Assembly: GCA_015680685.1 (NCBI GenBank)
Contig: MNCI01008733.1
Coordinates: 73,045 to 137,044, forward strand
Length of the DNA: 64,000 nt
Source: Gnetum montanum
Lineage: Eukaryota > Streptophyta > Gnetopsida > Gnetales > Gnetaceae
Reading direction: 5' to 3'
Shown here in pieces: positions 1-12,469 of this stretch (positions are counted from its first letter, which is position 1; every line of letters begins with the position of its first letter). The notes under the pieces were generated by a model. It had not been told where the DNA came from. It did not search any database and worked only from the letters and a program-made list of their open reading frames with translations. Both the position numbers and the translations under genes were made by a program.

Positions 1-317
1 TTTATGCAAAATTTTACTTGTTACAAGCAGGTATTATAGGGACCGCGTAGACTAGGTAGTTGAACAAAATAGGAAACTTTCAATAACTCACAGTACTTGA
101 TAAAGTTGGCTGAATCTCTTAAAGTAAGTCATTTGTATTTCACACACACGCAATCGTTACATTGTACACAACTGCACGCCGCAACAGCACACACACATAC
201 TCACATTAACTACTGAGTTATTTGGAGGTATCTGGGCCTTGGTGTTGCCAGAGACCAGCAGGCACCTAAATCCTGTTCGAGGACACTCGTTGGCGGTTGC
301 GTCCCAAACGGTCGCCA
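1..317. other. Unassigned segment next to truncated element 0
   Basis: This stretch does not align with any of the other elements in the window. It is visibly richer in GC and CpG (around 160-345) than the decayed retroelements that follow. On the minus strand a frame of about 80 codons stays open over 399-157, crossing into element 0 at its start. A good plant-type 5' splice-site hexamer, GTGAGT, reads on the minus strand at 204-199 and is followed by a GT-rich run. It could be part of a host exon plus intron or the end of a younger insertion. I do not recognise the peptide. Confidence 0.3.
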
Positions 318-560
318 ACACATTTCTTAGCATAGTGTCGTCCAAAAGGACCTTTATGAGCATCTTAGAGCACATGTAGTTGATCAGCATCAGGGACACA
401 TGGACAAACTAGGCCATCGGCACACACCTTATAGAGGTGTTCATAGCTTTAGTTGGTGAAGAAACTATTACCTCCTTCAATGGTCCAACCCTTGTGGCAT
501 CTCTCGAGTGAGAAGATAGGTGAGAATGCTATCATACCATTTTGTCTCATTAGGAATTTG
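318..560 (-). pseudogene. Element 0 integrase N-terminal remnant
   Basis: The nucleotide sequence aligns with 12150-12460 in A, 34640-34960 in B and 57100-57400 in C. There it forms the zinc-binding (H2C2) side of integrase and the link from RNase H. Only this part survives; the DDE catalytic core is cut off by the unrelated sequence at 1-317. Stops occur in frame. The assignment rests on alignment with the fuller copies, not on a clear zinc motif here. Confidence 0.6.
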
Positions 561-1080
561 TTTAGTTATTGCTCTAGCAAAGAGGAGTTCATCAGGAAAC
601 ATATCGGATAATGGGCTTTCTTCCTCTTTGTCATCCCATCATAGCCAAGACAAGTGATCAATGACCACATTCTTAGTGCCCTTCCAATCTATCATTGTAT
701 GATCAAACTCTTGCAAGATCACTAGCCACTATATGACATGAGGGCTCATTTCTGGCTTATTCACTAGAAAGTGGATGGTACTATGATCTGTGCGTACAAA
801 CACCTTGTATCTAAGCACATAGTGCCCGAACTTCTCTAGAGCAAACACCACTACCATCAATTCATTTTTTGTAGTGGTGTAGTTTTATTGTGCATCCATA
901 ATGCTTCAATTGGCATAGTGGATGTAGTATGGATGTTTCTTATCATCTAATTATATCAAAAAAACTTCCAAAGCATAATTTGATGCATCTTTCATGATAT
1001 GAAATAGTCTAGATCATTCAGGTGCTTGTAGAATTGGAGTTTCTACAAGCTTTTCTTTCAGGTGTTGGAATACTTTTTCA
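560..1080 (-). pseudogene. Element 0 RNase H domain, degraded
   Basis: The minus-strand translation contains pieces typical of gypsy RNase H: a YTTTKNELMVVVFALEKF block, then VFVRTDHSTIHFL and WLVILQEFDHTMI, ending in a DHLSWL-like stretch. RNase H removes the RNA strand during reverse transcription. The same blocks occur in A, B and C at the same place between RT and integrase. Several in-frame stops, some at expected Trp positions, show that it is non-functional. Confidence 0.8.
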
Positions 1081-1099
1081 CATTCCAAGTCTAGAAAAA

Positions 1100-1830
1100 A
1101 GGAGCATCTTTCTTTGATAGTTTAACCAACAGTTTTACAATCTTAGAAAAATTCTCTATGAATTACTGGTAGTAGACAGTGTGTCCAAGGAATTACCAAA
1201 CATCTTTAACTATTTCTAATTGATGGGTTATTCCTTGGATCACCCTTATTTTTTCAAGGTCCATCTCAATTCTTGCTTGTGATATTTTGTGCTCCAATAT
1301 AATGCCCTCTTGGACCATGAGGTGACTTTTCTGAGTTGCAAGTTAGTTTTGATACATCATTTTAGCACTTGCTCAAGGTAGTCGAGGGCTTGCTCAAATG
1401 TAGCTCCATAGGTGGAGAAGTCATCTGTGAAGACTTCTATACCACTATCAATATGCTATTGAAAGATGCTCAGGACCAAGCATTGAAATGCGGTAGGGGC
1501 ATTGCATAGACCAAAAAACATCTTACAATATGAAAAATTCCTCTAAGGACTTGTGAACATTGTTATTTCTTGGTCCTCTGGTGTAATTTGAATTTTGTTA
1601 TAGCCACTATAACCATCTAGGAAGCTGTAGTAGTAATGCCCTGATATTGTGTTGAGCACCTGGATAACAAATTGTAATCGAAAGTGATCCTTGAATGTTG
1701 CCATATTCAATAGCTTGAAATTGATGTAGAGTCACCACTTGCCACCTTTTTTTGTTACAATTATGAGTGGAATGACCCACTCACTATTAGAAATGAGATA
1801 GATGAACCCCGCCTTGAAGAATTGCTTGAT
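1100..1830 (-). pseudogene. Element 0 reverse transcriptase, degraded
   Basis: Aligned with the RT of elements B and C, this segment holds the palm-domain catalytic motif as EVFTDDFST near 1411-1436, so the two aspartates of the YxDD box survive. Upstream, the conserved fingers region is recognisable but frameshifted and interrupted by stops. RT copies element RNA into DNA. The copy is inactive. Its position between protease and RNase H is the usual gypsy order. Confidence 0.8.
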
Positions 1831-2459
1831 TTTCTTCTTGATGATTTGCTTTAATTTGGGGTTCAACCACCTTTGTGGTTGTCATTTTGGCTTCATGAAT
1901 AGGTTAGTGTAAATGTGATGCTGACATATCCTAGGATTAGTCCTTGTGAGTTTAGGATATGACCAAGAAAAAGCTATTGACCATCTTTCAACTACCTTCA
2001 AAAGCATCACTTTCTATTCTAGAGCAAGTCTTGTGTTGATTATAATCGACTTCTTATTTTTAAAAAATACATATTCCATTCCAACTAGTAGTGTTTTCAG
2101 TTCAAGGGGTTGTTGCTTGAAGTTCTCAGAAATTTTCAACTCTTCCCAATAGGTATCATCATTTGTATCATCAAAGAGTTAGTGATGAACTTACTCTAGT
2201 TCATCCATGATTGTGACATATTCACATGTCCAGCTCTCAATTGGTTCCATGCACAGTGTGCTGCTTTCTAAATCAATGGTTAGCCACTAGACACCCTCTT
2301 ATTTTGTGACTACTACATACAAACACCTTTGAATTTCTCGTTCTAGCACATACTACTTGCATGTAGAGATGGATGCTTGCTTGATGGCCCAAATTTTTTG
2401 CACAAATTGCACCTGCTATCGCTATATGCGATGCATGGAACTCTCTTCTTCTCAATATT

Positions 2460-2790
2460 TCCAAATGCATTTTCTTTAGATACTTCCAAAGAAATATCTC
2501 TAATGCCCATTCTTGCATCTATGGTGCTCAGCCATGCTTTTACGATGATGATTGGAAATTCCCCTTTGCAGTTCTTCACTTTGATTACTAGGAAGTTGGT
2601 AAATAAGACCATCCATAGACAGTGGTCATAATGTCTTCTACCAGTATGAATGAAATAGTCATGGACTAGTCTATCGATTCTAATCTAATGTTTCTCTTCT
2701 TAAGAAGAGTCAAGGTTCAAGTAGTGTACATGTCATGAGAAATCAAATTAACACTAGAACCTAAATTAGGAAGAGCCTTACATAGTTTGT
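2460..2790 (-). pseudogene. Element 0 retropepsin-like protease, catalytic Asp lost
   Basis: The protease appears as KALPNLGSSVNLIS near 2779-2738 followed about 200 bases later by FPIIIVKAWLSTIDA (near 2555-2512). This is the usual layout of plant gypsy aspartic proteases: a D-S/T-G-type active site and a downstream ILG-R-x-WL-like block. The active-site aspartate is Asn here, a single G-to-A change. Retropepsin cleaves the gag-pol polyprotein. This copy cannot be catalytic, and further frame breaks surround it. Confidence 0.75.
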
Positions 2791-2899
2791 TCCCAACAAT
2801 TTGCAAATAAATTAGAGGAATTCCAGGATCAGCTAATTTCCTAGGAAGGTTTCTTGGATGGATCCAATCAAACATTGTGTGAGTAAGCATTATAGTATG

Positions 2900-5325
2900 G
2901 ATCCTTGGTAGAGTTTGGTTTGAAGGAGGCTTGAAGGAATCTGATATGTAGGAAGAGGTAGGAGTAGGGTTGTCATCTATGGGTGTAGGTGAGGGCTTAG
3001 GTGGACTACACGGTTGAAAGAAAGGTCTCTCCTTTAATTAGGCATTTCACCCCTCTGATTGATGATTAGGTTAATAGCCCTCATAACATTGCATTGTTGT
3101 AGTTGAGTGGGCAGTTCACCCTGCATTGGTGGAGAAGGTGGTAGCTATGCAACTAGAGGAGAAGTGTGTGTAGGGATAGGAGGAGGATAAGAATAGGGGG
3201 TAGTGTCCCTTATTGCATGTAGATATGGAGTTCAATAATAGTTATAAGGGTGGTAGTAAGGCTATAATTGAGAAATGTGATTGAAAGAGTCACGTGGAGA
3301 CATGGGCTGCTAAACATGATAACCATATGGATCAGGCTGCTGGTAAGGGTATTGTTGCCTTGGTGGTGCAAGCGTCCATGATTGTGGTTGCTTCCATTGT
3401 TGGTATTATTTTTATGATTGTGGTGGAGCTCTTCTTGGATAATACAATTATTTTTGATGGAACTTCTTGAGATTACCTTGAGGATAAAGTAATCTTTTAG
3501 ATGTTTACCTTTGTGAAAGTCATGGATGTAAGGCATACACCCTAGACTACTAAAGATGTGACACAACAAGCCAACATCACTTAAGATGTTCATAGTGGTA
3601 GACATCACATCCATGATCATCATTTGATTCACTATCCACAACCTCTTCTATTGTAGCAATTTTGTCCTTACCTTTGTAATATGCATGTTTAGCTTCCTTA
3701 CACATCTTGAGCTCATGATCACTACCTTGTTTTCTAGACTCTTTAGCAATTTTGAGGATAGCTTAAAATCTACTATCCATGGAGTCTCTTAAATAACTAA
3801 CCTTGGCCATAAGTTCAAATTAGAATTGTTAAAGTGGCAAAGCTTTTTCATGCATCCCCTCATCAAATATGGATTCATCCTCGTTGTCACAAAATTGAAC
3901 CTCTTGCTTGAGGATTGAAGGATCATGGTAGTAGTCCTCTGCATTTTCTCTTTTTCTAAGTTCACCCTTGTCTTTGGTGACTTTCTCTATTAACTTTTGT
4001 ATTTGATGGGCAGTTAGTTCTGACAAGCATCCTTGGGCATGGACAACAAGGGTTTTCCTCATGTCATTACGAAGCCTATCTACAATGTGGTGGAGTTGAG
4101 CCAATTGAGAAAAATCATGGCTAGGGAATTTATGCATCAAGCCATAGTATCGGTCAATGCTAGCATCTAGGGGTTTGTGTGCTCCTTTTTTCCATCCTTA
4201 AATTTGCTTCCTTATGTTGGATACCTAGGACAACATTTGATACTTATCATTGATCATTTCAAGCATGGTACTCCATCATCTGATAGATTTTGGTTCTAAG
4301 GATGAGTACCAATTCTTAGCTTCTTTGATAAGTGTCTTGGGAAAAAACTTTAGTTTCTACCATTCATTCTCTATGTTTTGCAGATCAGAGTTATATCCCC
4401 CTTCAAATCAAGGAATATTGTTCATGTGTAAGCATTTGATCCAACTATCTCTCACATGCCTTGTTGGAATTTTGACTTACTTTATGATGTTAAGCATACT
4501 TTGGGTAGCAAATAGAGGCTCATAAAGGCCTTGATCATGGTTCCTAAAATGCTCTCTACTACCCCTTCATTCGTGATGATGTGCTTCTCCTGAATGTCTA
4601 TATCCTTGATCTTGGCTATCTTGACGGTCCTGTTGGTCATTTCATTCATTTCAATTACCTCCATAATGATCTTGCCTTTTGCGATCATGGTCAAAGCTAG
4701 AAGAAGAAGAAGAAGATGAAGAAGTAGCAGGAGAAGGAGAACTAGCACCATCACGGTTCCTACAACTGCCTCTTTGGTGTTCTTGCCTACATTCCTGTTT
4801 TGACTTGCCTCTCTAGATCCTTCTTTGTTGTTGAATCCCTTGTTACTAGAATTAAGATTATGAACTGTGGAGTGCAAATTCTGGTCTTAACCTTCATCAT
4901 CAAAGTTAAATAGAGGATCATCATTGAGTAGAAGATCCTCACTAGCTTATTAGTACAATAGGAATAGAGAATTGTTAAGTCCTTTTCCCTTCAAAAGTTC
5001 ATAGCACTACTCTAGATGTCGATCTCGTAGGCGTTGTGCTTTGGTGGGATGATAATCTATAGCATTGACATCTTCCACGATATATTCCCCATGGTAGTCT
5101 TGAAGATCATATCATGCAAGCATTTGATAGAGCAGCAGGATTGGATGGCAACATAATGTTGCACTCCATGTCACACCACTACAATTGTTCATCTTGCTGA
5201 AAGATGAAGGTGAATTTTGGCACATACTCATTAGGATGAGTATATGTAATTTAGTACAATTGAGGCTTTGATGGATGAACATTATCAAGCTTGGGTGGAG
5301 AAGTGCTCTTGTAAGAAGAAGACAT
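2900..5325 (-). pseudogene. Element 0 gag, degraded
   Basis: The start is an ATG at 5325-5323 giving MSSSYKSTS, matched in B (MSPSSYESAS) and in mutated form in A and C. The retrotransposon gag domain lies at about 4480-3830, with the hallmark WYSSLEPKSI followed by a helical segment (YYGLMHKFPSHDFSQLAQLH, 4142-4083). Downstream is a low-complexity region rich in Gln, Pro and Tyr (about 3500-3200), then the protease. Gag forms the cytoplasmic virus-like particle that packages element RNA. There are multiple in-frame stops. Confidence 0.8.
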
Positions 5326-5470
5326 TGTCAATTAGCAAAAAAAAATAAAATCATACTATGCTATGGGAATTTGATGTAGTAATTATAACATAAGATATGA
5401 CTCTAAGGTTTATTCCAAAAATTTAAATACTTTTACCAGATCTTAGATAGTCCACAAAATAAAAAAAATA

Positions 5471-5488
5471 TCCCTAGTAATGGTGCCA
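5471..5488 (-). other. Primer binding site, tRNA-Asp type (element 0)
   Basis: The minus strand reads TGGCACCATTACTAGGGA, one base inside the LTR. It matches the complement of the 3' end of plant tRNA-Asp (TGGCGCCGTTGCCGGGGA) at 13 of 18 positions. All five differences are transitions. Confidence 0.8.
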
Positions 5489-5489
5489 A

Positions 5490-6295
5490 TGATGAGCAGT
5501 GAGGTAACCCTACGCCAAACCATATGAATCACTAAGGTGTTACGTGTAATCCAGTCAAATTCCATGGACCTATAGTTATCTCATACACTAGTTCCTCTAG
5601 GAAGTGAAATGGTGTTGAGAATGTTCATTGTCTTCCCAATTACACTTGTGAGGCTCAAGGGTATTGTTTAAGTGTAACTGAGGTATATGAATCTTTATCA
5701 TTTTATATTTTATGGATGTAATTACCTACAACAAGAATAAGGGTAGAGTAGATTGAAACCAATGTGTATTGCTTAGCTAGCCTAACACAAGTAACAATCC
5801 CACTTTCCTAGACACATCTTGAACACATATAGCACTACTGGGCTACCAAACATTAAGCATTGCTAGGTTACCAAGTACAATATGAATACTCAAAGTGGTC
5901 ATGCTCGTGTTCATTAACTGCTAGAATTAAATTGCTTAATCAAATGCATTAAAGTAAAGAATAAGAAATTAGAATGCATTAAAGAAAATATTAAGCTATT
6001 CTTAGTGCTACAAGGATTGTCAAAAGAGTTCATTTTATTTCCATCATACTGCTATGCTCAGGTACATTAGTGCTTGAATAAAGAACCATACACACTTTAG
6101 ACACCTTCTATGGGCACTTAGAAAATATTCTAACTCTAGGGAGAAGAAATAGCAAGAGCTTTTATACCTTTCTTGAAAATTAAAAATTGACTAATGAATT
6201 ACTTGTCAAAACTAGAGTCTAAGTTTGGTGTTTATAGACTTAGGGTATATACCCCAATGTCGGATCCAGGCCCCAACATTGCATACCCAACATCA
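5490..6295 (-). repeat. LTR shared by elements 0 and A
   Basis: The segment begins TGATGAG on the plus strand and ends AACATCA, a decayed form of the CTCATCA end seen in sister LTRs. It contains the family landmarks: CCATATGAAT near the start, an AATAAA signal (minus strand, around 6030-6050) and a TATAAACA box at 6237-6230. On its low side it touches element 0's primer binding site; on its high side it touches sequence resembling the polypurine-tract end of element A. It is the most divergent LTR of the family here. Confidence 0.75.
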
Positions 6296-6329
6296 CAGCC
6301 ATGAAAAAATGGTGATTCTTTAGTGGTGG

Positions 6330-9172
6330 AGGCTCCTAAGGTACCTTTGATAGCTTTGAGCATGTGCAGTGGCTGAGGTAGCTATGGTTGTCTTACTATA
6401 GCTGCAATTTCTGGTGGAAGGTGGAAGGTGAAAGGCATATATTAATGCCTTCATCTTCTCCTCCTTACTCTAGGGATCAGTCATTGTGCACATAGCCTCG
6501 CCAATGTGGGCTGGAATGGGAATATCCCATAGATAGGGCATTATTGTGAAGAACTCCTTAGCATTAACAAAATAGGTAGCAAACTGTTTATGTTTGACAT
6601 CAAATGCCCTAACTATGTTTTGCTGCACTTAATAGTTTTTCATCCTTTTGACCAAGTTCTTGGTAGTAGATCTTTGATCAGTGTATTTTACCTTAAGAAC
6701 TTTGAGTTTAGGATTTTCCACCACAAGCTTTTGCTTAGTGTCCTTGTGATGTGTGAACTCAACCTTGTATAGCAAGTATGAGCTGGCCACCTACTTCTCT
6801 AGTTTTGACTACAACTGTCCAATAGTCAACATAGCTAGATTTGCATATCAGAGATTGAAAAGATCCATGTATTCTATTATCTCTTTAATTTACAACTCCT
6901 TCATGCATATTTTAGCTTTATTATAGGCATCTATCCCATCAATGATATGTTGCCATATTCTCTTCCTTATTGGAGTTGTTGGAGGGTTTCATTAACTTTC
7001 ATCTTCATTAACTAGATGTGCTTTTTGTTAACTTCTTTCTGTATATTGACCTGATTTCTATAATGATATTTGACTCTTGCAAATTTGAGAGCCTTTGATT
7101 TCTAGGTAGCTACCTCAATTGTAGTCTTTTGGCAAAGGGTGCTACCCTTGTCCATGGAGAGGTTTATATTTTCAGTTGGTAATCTCCTCAGCTTTGCATT
7201 CACTTTGGCTAGTTGTTCATGTTGTTGATGGATAAAGTTCGTTAATAGTTGTTTATGCTCATCCACATTTTGTAGGCGATGGTTCTCCATGGTTAGTTAT
7301 ACATTCTCTTTGCAGGTTTGATCCAAGGCCTTCTAAATTTTGTACTATGCAACATCTACCAAGGATCAATAGAACACTACTATCTCCATTGCATTCTCAA
7401 CCCCTTTCAGTCTAGTGTAAAGCTATTCAAGAGCTTCATCTCTTGTCAATGCTAGGTTGAGAAAGGTCGGGTTGATAATTTAGGCTCTTAATTCAGCAAA
7501 TTTAGTAGTCAAGTGTTCATTTAGCTCCTTGTTCATTTCAAGTTGTCCTTCCAAGATGATGTTTTTCCCTTTGCCTCTAGCAGCTTTGACTAGGTTACGG
7601 TGATACTATCTAGAAGATCAATGACATCTAAAAGTGGTTACCCAATTCCCACTAGTTAGTATAGTAGTTCTTCATGTTGTACTAAATTTAATCTATTTCT
7701 TATGATTCCTATGGACATCTACATATCTTTGAGTGTAGTGATGTCTAGTACAAATGTTGCAAGTGCATTGAGTATTTTAGCAATCCTGTTAGCAACCACC
7801 TCTACTACTGTCTCTTATCCTTTGTGATACATCACTAACACTATTTCCCTCTCACCTTCTGTCAAGTGTACTAAGAAGGTCATGACATTCCTAGAGATTT
7901 CTAGGAGTGATTGCTATTTTACGAGAGATACCGTAACCTCTCTAGTATTAGGATTCAACCTTGTAGCTAACTGTGTTCTTTGGGTTGAGAAAATGAATCC
8001 ACCTCTATTCATCAGGCTAATTGTTTGGGCCACCTCATTTAGATGAATCATTATTGGTTGGTACACAAATGGATCCCCACCACTCATGCTTACTTATTGC
8101 TCTTGTTCACTCAAGAGCCATTCTCAGTATTCACACAACCCTTGGACTATTGCAATGATGTCTAGTATAGTTGTTCGAGTGATAGGTGGAGGTGATGGCT
8201 ACTACTCCTATTCTTGAATGGTTATTATAGGCATTTTATCTTTTATCATCTCCACCTAATTAGCAATCGTAGCATGCCTGATAGCATCATTTATATAACA
8301 AACTATTCCTCCCCTCCGATAGAGTTTTCTAATGAGACATGGAAAGGGATGTGCCTTTCTTCCACATTCATTTTCTTTAAATCACTTCTTAATCTCTAGA
8401 TAGATCAACTCTAGAAGGTTAACAAGGAATCTCCCACTCAAAGTGGTGTATGCATGGGCAAAAAATATAGTGATTTTGCTAGGCCTCACCATGGGATTTA
8501 GGTGAAAGGTCACAATCTTGTAGTGGATACTTTTTGCTAGTGTGAGCACATCAAACTTCTTATGGTTGACACCATAGTATCATTGCATCCATTATTTCTT
8601 GATGTTGGGGCCTACTTGCATTAGAATCTTAGTGAGATTCACTCCTATCTCTAGCAATTTAAGCACTTTAGCAATGGCCTACACTGAATAGGACACTGAG
8701 ATATCCTTAATTTTGACCATTGATCCAACCTACATGTTGTTCTAGAATAAAGATGTTTCTCTCATGTACCACTCCTCGATGGAAGCAATGATTGGCCACA
8801 TGGAAGAGGCCTTCAGTTGGTCCCATAATTCTTTCAATGCTTGCTCTTAGGAAAGCGCCAAAGTTTAACTTTTGGAGCACTATTTTTTGGACCTCCCTTA
8901 ATTTGATTTGGTTTATGCAGGTTTTTGTCAAGGTTACCTTAAGGTTTTCTTGCTATGCTAGTGCCTCATCCTAGTGGGAATGTTCTGTTGTTACTGCTAG
9001 TTCTAGAATTTGACGAATAGATTCCACCTCAGCCTCTTCCCTAAGAGGACCCATGGCATGGGTTGCAAGTGGTTCTTCTTAGGCTTGTTCTTGGCCCCTT
9101 TCCCATTCTAGGCCATTTCTTCCTTGGTTGAGACAATCCTCCTTTTTATGTGTGGTTTCCTTTCGATGCCAT
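6330..9172 (-). pseudogene. Element A third ORF (between integrase and 3' LTR), degraded
   Basis: An ATG at 9172-9170 (MASKGNHT) aligns with starts in E (48582) and C (54528), and the reading can be followed for about 2.8 kb with stops. The N-terminal half has segments such as LNFGAFLRASIERIMGPTEG and HYKIVTFHLNPMVRPSKIT, then FLVNLLELIYLEIKK. This general pattern resembles the uncharacterised 'putative plant transposon protein' domain found in some plant retroelements (inference). The C-terminal half is rich in Leu, Glu and Lys with coiled-coil character, for example KLLEAKGKNIILEGQLEMNK and TNFIHQQHEQLAKVNAKL. I see no signal peptide or membrane segment, so it does not look like an envelope protein. 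Confidence 0.65.
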
Positions 9173-11330
9173 TTGTGGTTGTAACACATCCATGGAGTAG
9201 TAGATATAACATGTAATGTTGAATATTTTGAGTACCTTATCTCATCGATTAGTTATACTTGGCTAAGGTTGGACCATGAAAGATTGATATTTTATTAATT
9301 AATTTCATTATAAGTGTCAATGGAGCTTGTTGGAAGAGTTTAACTTAATAATTTATTATTTAAATTTTGATTTTTGAGTTAGACCTTTGTGGGAGTTAGA
9401 AAAATGGCAAGAAATTTTCTATCAAAAATGGTACATTTGTAGCCCCAATGACTAAGAGCTTAACTTTGGTAGCTATAGGGTCAAAGAACGAAGTGATTTG
9501 AATAAACAGTTAGAAGTTATGGGTTTTGGAATGTTCTGGGCTCTAAAAATTTGAAAATCTCCCTTAATGTTTGTGAGAAAATGTGAAAATTTCAATGTGG
9601 GGTCACACATATATATACTTTTTTTCACTAAATCAATGGGGCCTTGTATACATGTCTACTTCGTTGGCAAGGCCTCGTATATGGAGCCCATAGGAAAACT
9701 TTTTAAATTTGAATATCTTAAAAAATAAAAAAAAGTTTAAATGAATTTGGAATCCATGAAGTCCTAGAAAAGCCAAGAATATGAGGAAATCATTGAAGAG
9801 GATCTTTGAAATGTCAAAAATTCAAAAATTTAATGGAAAATGTGTTTATTGAACAAAATATGCAAAGGAGAACATGGTTTGATGTAGAAGATGTATGTAC
9901 AAAAGATTTTGATTCCAAGAATGCCTAAGGATAAGGTACTTAACAAACCCAACAAAGAGATATGCATGTGGGTCCTCTCCATAGCAAGAACATGCCTTGT
10001 TTTCCTTTACATAACCTCAAGCTAAGGGGTCCATGGGCCCCATAGGTGATTAATGGTCAATGGAAGTTAAAGACCAAAACTTGAAAGAGTCTACTAAAGA
10101 ATTCAACTATGTTAGACCAATATACTAAATTAAGATCATGGACATTGATAGTGAGGTGAGTTATAGATAACATAGATGGATGATAGAGAAGGTGGAATGG
10201 AATTATAAATTGAGGTCATAAGAAGTCCCTTATGGAGTTGTATTTAAAATGACTTGAGAAGGTCCATCCTTAGTCTAGATCAAAACCATCCTATTTTAGT
10301 GATGTTGCATTGCCACTCCAAGACCAATCCACCTCCTTAAGAAACAAGAGTACTCCCATAGAACAACCACTATTCCATAAAGGGAAGAATAGAAAACAAG
10401 AATTGAGAGAGGGCCTTAGTTAGAGGGGACTTTCAAGCATGGGTAACATGTCTTTCTAGTCCCATAACCAATGCTTGCAGCTTTTTTATTTATCTAAGGG
10501 TATGATTTGAATTTCCATAATTTTTTTTATTTTTTTTATTCTCCCTTTTTCCTTTTCTCTTGGATGGGAACCACATCATGCAAAGACTTTATTTAACTTC
10601 CTATTATTGGTTAACGTGGAATGGTAAGAAGTTTATGAAAACACTCATGCACTTGAGAAAGTAAAAGAGTACAAAGAGTATTAAGTCCCCTTGAACTCAC
10701 ACCTTGTGCAAACCTTTGAATCCTTCTTAATTTTGAAAACTACCAAGGTCACAAATTTATTAAAAGTTTATTTAATGAAATGGATCTCAAATTTCCAAAA
10801 CAAGAAAAATCATAGAGTTTGTGGATGGGTGGATGTGTTGGAGTCATTGCCTGCTCCATGAAAAAGAAACCATGACTTGGCCATTAGTAGAAAAATCCAG
10901 AAATAAAAACTAGACATTAGCAAACAAAACATTAAGCACAAATAATGATTAGTAGCAGCTATAGCACCACCATGTCCTATTGGAAAAAAGCACATTTATT
11001 AGGAAAAAATTAGAAAATAACAAAATAAAAATAAAGTAAAATATATAGGAAAGTGTAAAATATTCAAGAAAGATTTAAATGTACTAGTGATGGTGTAAAC
11101 AAAAATGGTGTAAAATAGGAAAAAGTTTGAAAATGAAAATAGTGTAAAAGAAATAAATTGCAAAGATAAAAATGTGTAAAATAAAAACTAAAAACACTAA
11201 GGAGCCATGTGAATGATTATTATGGATGTCCATCTTTCCCATGATTGAGTTGGAAGGAGGAGATCTAGAAAATTGAGCATGGTTGCCCATTTGTTGGGTT
11301 ATTTGTTGCATTGGCTTACTTTAGCTTGTG
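9173..11330 (-). other. Element A non-coding spacer between integrase and third ORF
   Basis: About 2.1 kb with no domain-bearing frame on either strand. It aligns over most of its length with 22450-24024 (B), 48590-50590 (E) and 54530-56690 (C). The best conserved part is the block at 10411-10481. A second shared block near 9437-9480 contains GCCCC-ATGACTAAGAGCTT. Such spacers are common before the extra ORF of Athila/Tat-type elements. Confidence 0.6.
10411..10481. other. Conserved non-coding block, copy A
   Basis: Starts GGGCCTTAGTTAGAGGGG and later contains GGGTAACATGTCTTTCTAG and CCATAACC-A-TGCTTG. Nearly identical blocks lie at 23158-23230, 49818-49890 and 55787-55860, whereas the surrounding spacer is much more diverged. 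Confidence 0.6.
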
Positions 11331-11639
11331 GAAATGCTTTACTTGTTGGATGTTGAACAACTACTTTTCATTTGGGCTCTTGGGTTTATATATGATCATA
11401 GACCCATAAGAAAAGGTTTGATCAATTATAGAAGGCCCTTCCCACAACATTTGAAATTTAGTTTTTTGAGGTACATATATGGGATTCTAGTAAAGAACCT
11501 TATCTCCTAACTAAAATTTCATTTTTTGTATTCTAAGTTCATGTTGTTGTTTATTGAATGACTTGTGCACTTTATTCAAGGATAAGGCTACTAGTTGATT
11601 TTCATCTAGCACATTTAGTTTGATCAATCTTTCTGTTTG

Positions 11640-12460
11640 TGCTAGACTTAGTTCAAGATCTAGGTCATAGGCTGTTGAGAGTGTATGGAGCTCTACTTGT
11701 TAGTTACCTCTACTTGACTATTGGCTTGGGGGTGATAGGGTGTTGTTAATTTATGTTCAACCCCCAAGCGTTGCATGAGTTTTCAAAAAGTGACACTTGT
11801 AAAGTGGGTTCCATTGTTAGAAATTAGTGCATGTGGCACCTTGAACCTATTCACAACATTTTGTTATACAAATTGAGCAATAGTGGATGATCTATAGTTG
11901 GTGATGGCTGCTACTTCTATCCATTTAGTATAGTAGTCAATAGCAACAAATATATACACATTCCCATTGGACATGGGTGTTATGGGACCCATGAAATCTA
12001 TGCCCCATATGTCAAAGGATTCTAATGGCTAAATCCACTATTGAGGATCCTTTATTCATGTAGTTATCTCACCATCTCATTGATAATGGTCATAGGATTA
12101 GACAAATTGATGGGCATCCTTGAAGATTATGGGCTAATAATATCCTGCCATCAGGATTTTTATGACTATGCATCCCCTAGCATAGTGGCCTCCACAAGGG
12201 CCTTCATGAGCATCTTGGACTACTCGCAATTGATTTTCATTAGGGACATGCCAATGAACGAAGCCATTAGCACACACCTTGTAAAGATATCCATTGATTT
12301 TCATGAAGCGCTTAGCTTGATGAAGAAATTTTTATTTCTTTCTATGATCTATATCTTATGGCATCTCTTGAGTAAGAAGATAAGTGAGAATGCTGTCATA
12401 CCATTTTGGTTCTATAGGCATTTGTTCATTTATTATAGCAGCAAAGAGAAGTTCATCATG
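11640..12460 (-). pseudogene. Element A integrase, degraded
   Basis: The minus-strand translation gives [18 protein letters not shown], then [33 protein letters not shown], and YHPQANSQVEVTN. These carry the first Asp and the Glu of the DDE triad. The second Asp is Asn (ISNNG), a G-to-A change. The following Phe-Trp is broken by TGA at 11785-11783; element B has TAG at the same codon. Integrase inserts the DNA copy into the chromosome. Frame remnants of the C-terminal region run down to about 11340. Confidence 0.85.
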
Positions 12461-12469
12461 AAATAGATT

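Larger units (their letters stand above)
318..6295 (-). mobile_element. Element 0: truncated Ty3/gypsy LTR retrotransposon
   Basis: Reading down the minus strand from the LTR at 5490-6295 come a tRNA-Asp-type primer binding site, gag, protease, RT, RNase H and the start of integrase. Homology to elements A, B and C stops at about 318, so the integrase core, third ORF and 3' LTR are missing or lie outside the window. The LTR is also positioned as the 3' LTR of element A. All frames are interrupted by stops, so this is a dead copy. Family placement near Athila/Tat is inferred from domain order and primer type. Confidence 0.85.

Noticed and set aside
3210-3641. 143-codon minus-strand frame (His/Asn/Met-rich)
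   Set aside because: Wrong frame relative to gag of element 0; the correct frame is the Gln/Pro/Tyr-rich gag tail.
4680-4740. GAAGAAGAAG run as a microsatellite or polypurine tract
   Set aside because: It is the complement of the Ser-rich coding stretch of gag, present in all copies, and far from any LTR.
6330-9172. Envelope gene making the family retrovirus-like
   Set aside because: No signal peptide, transmembrane helix or Cys pattern is visible; the product looks coiled-coil and soluble.
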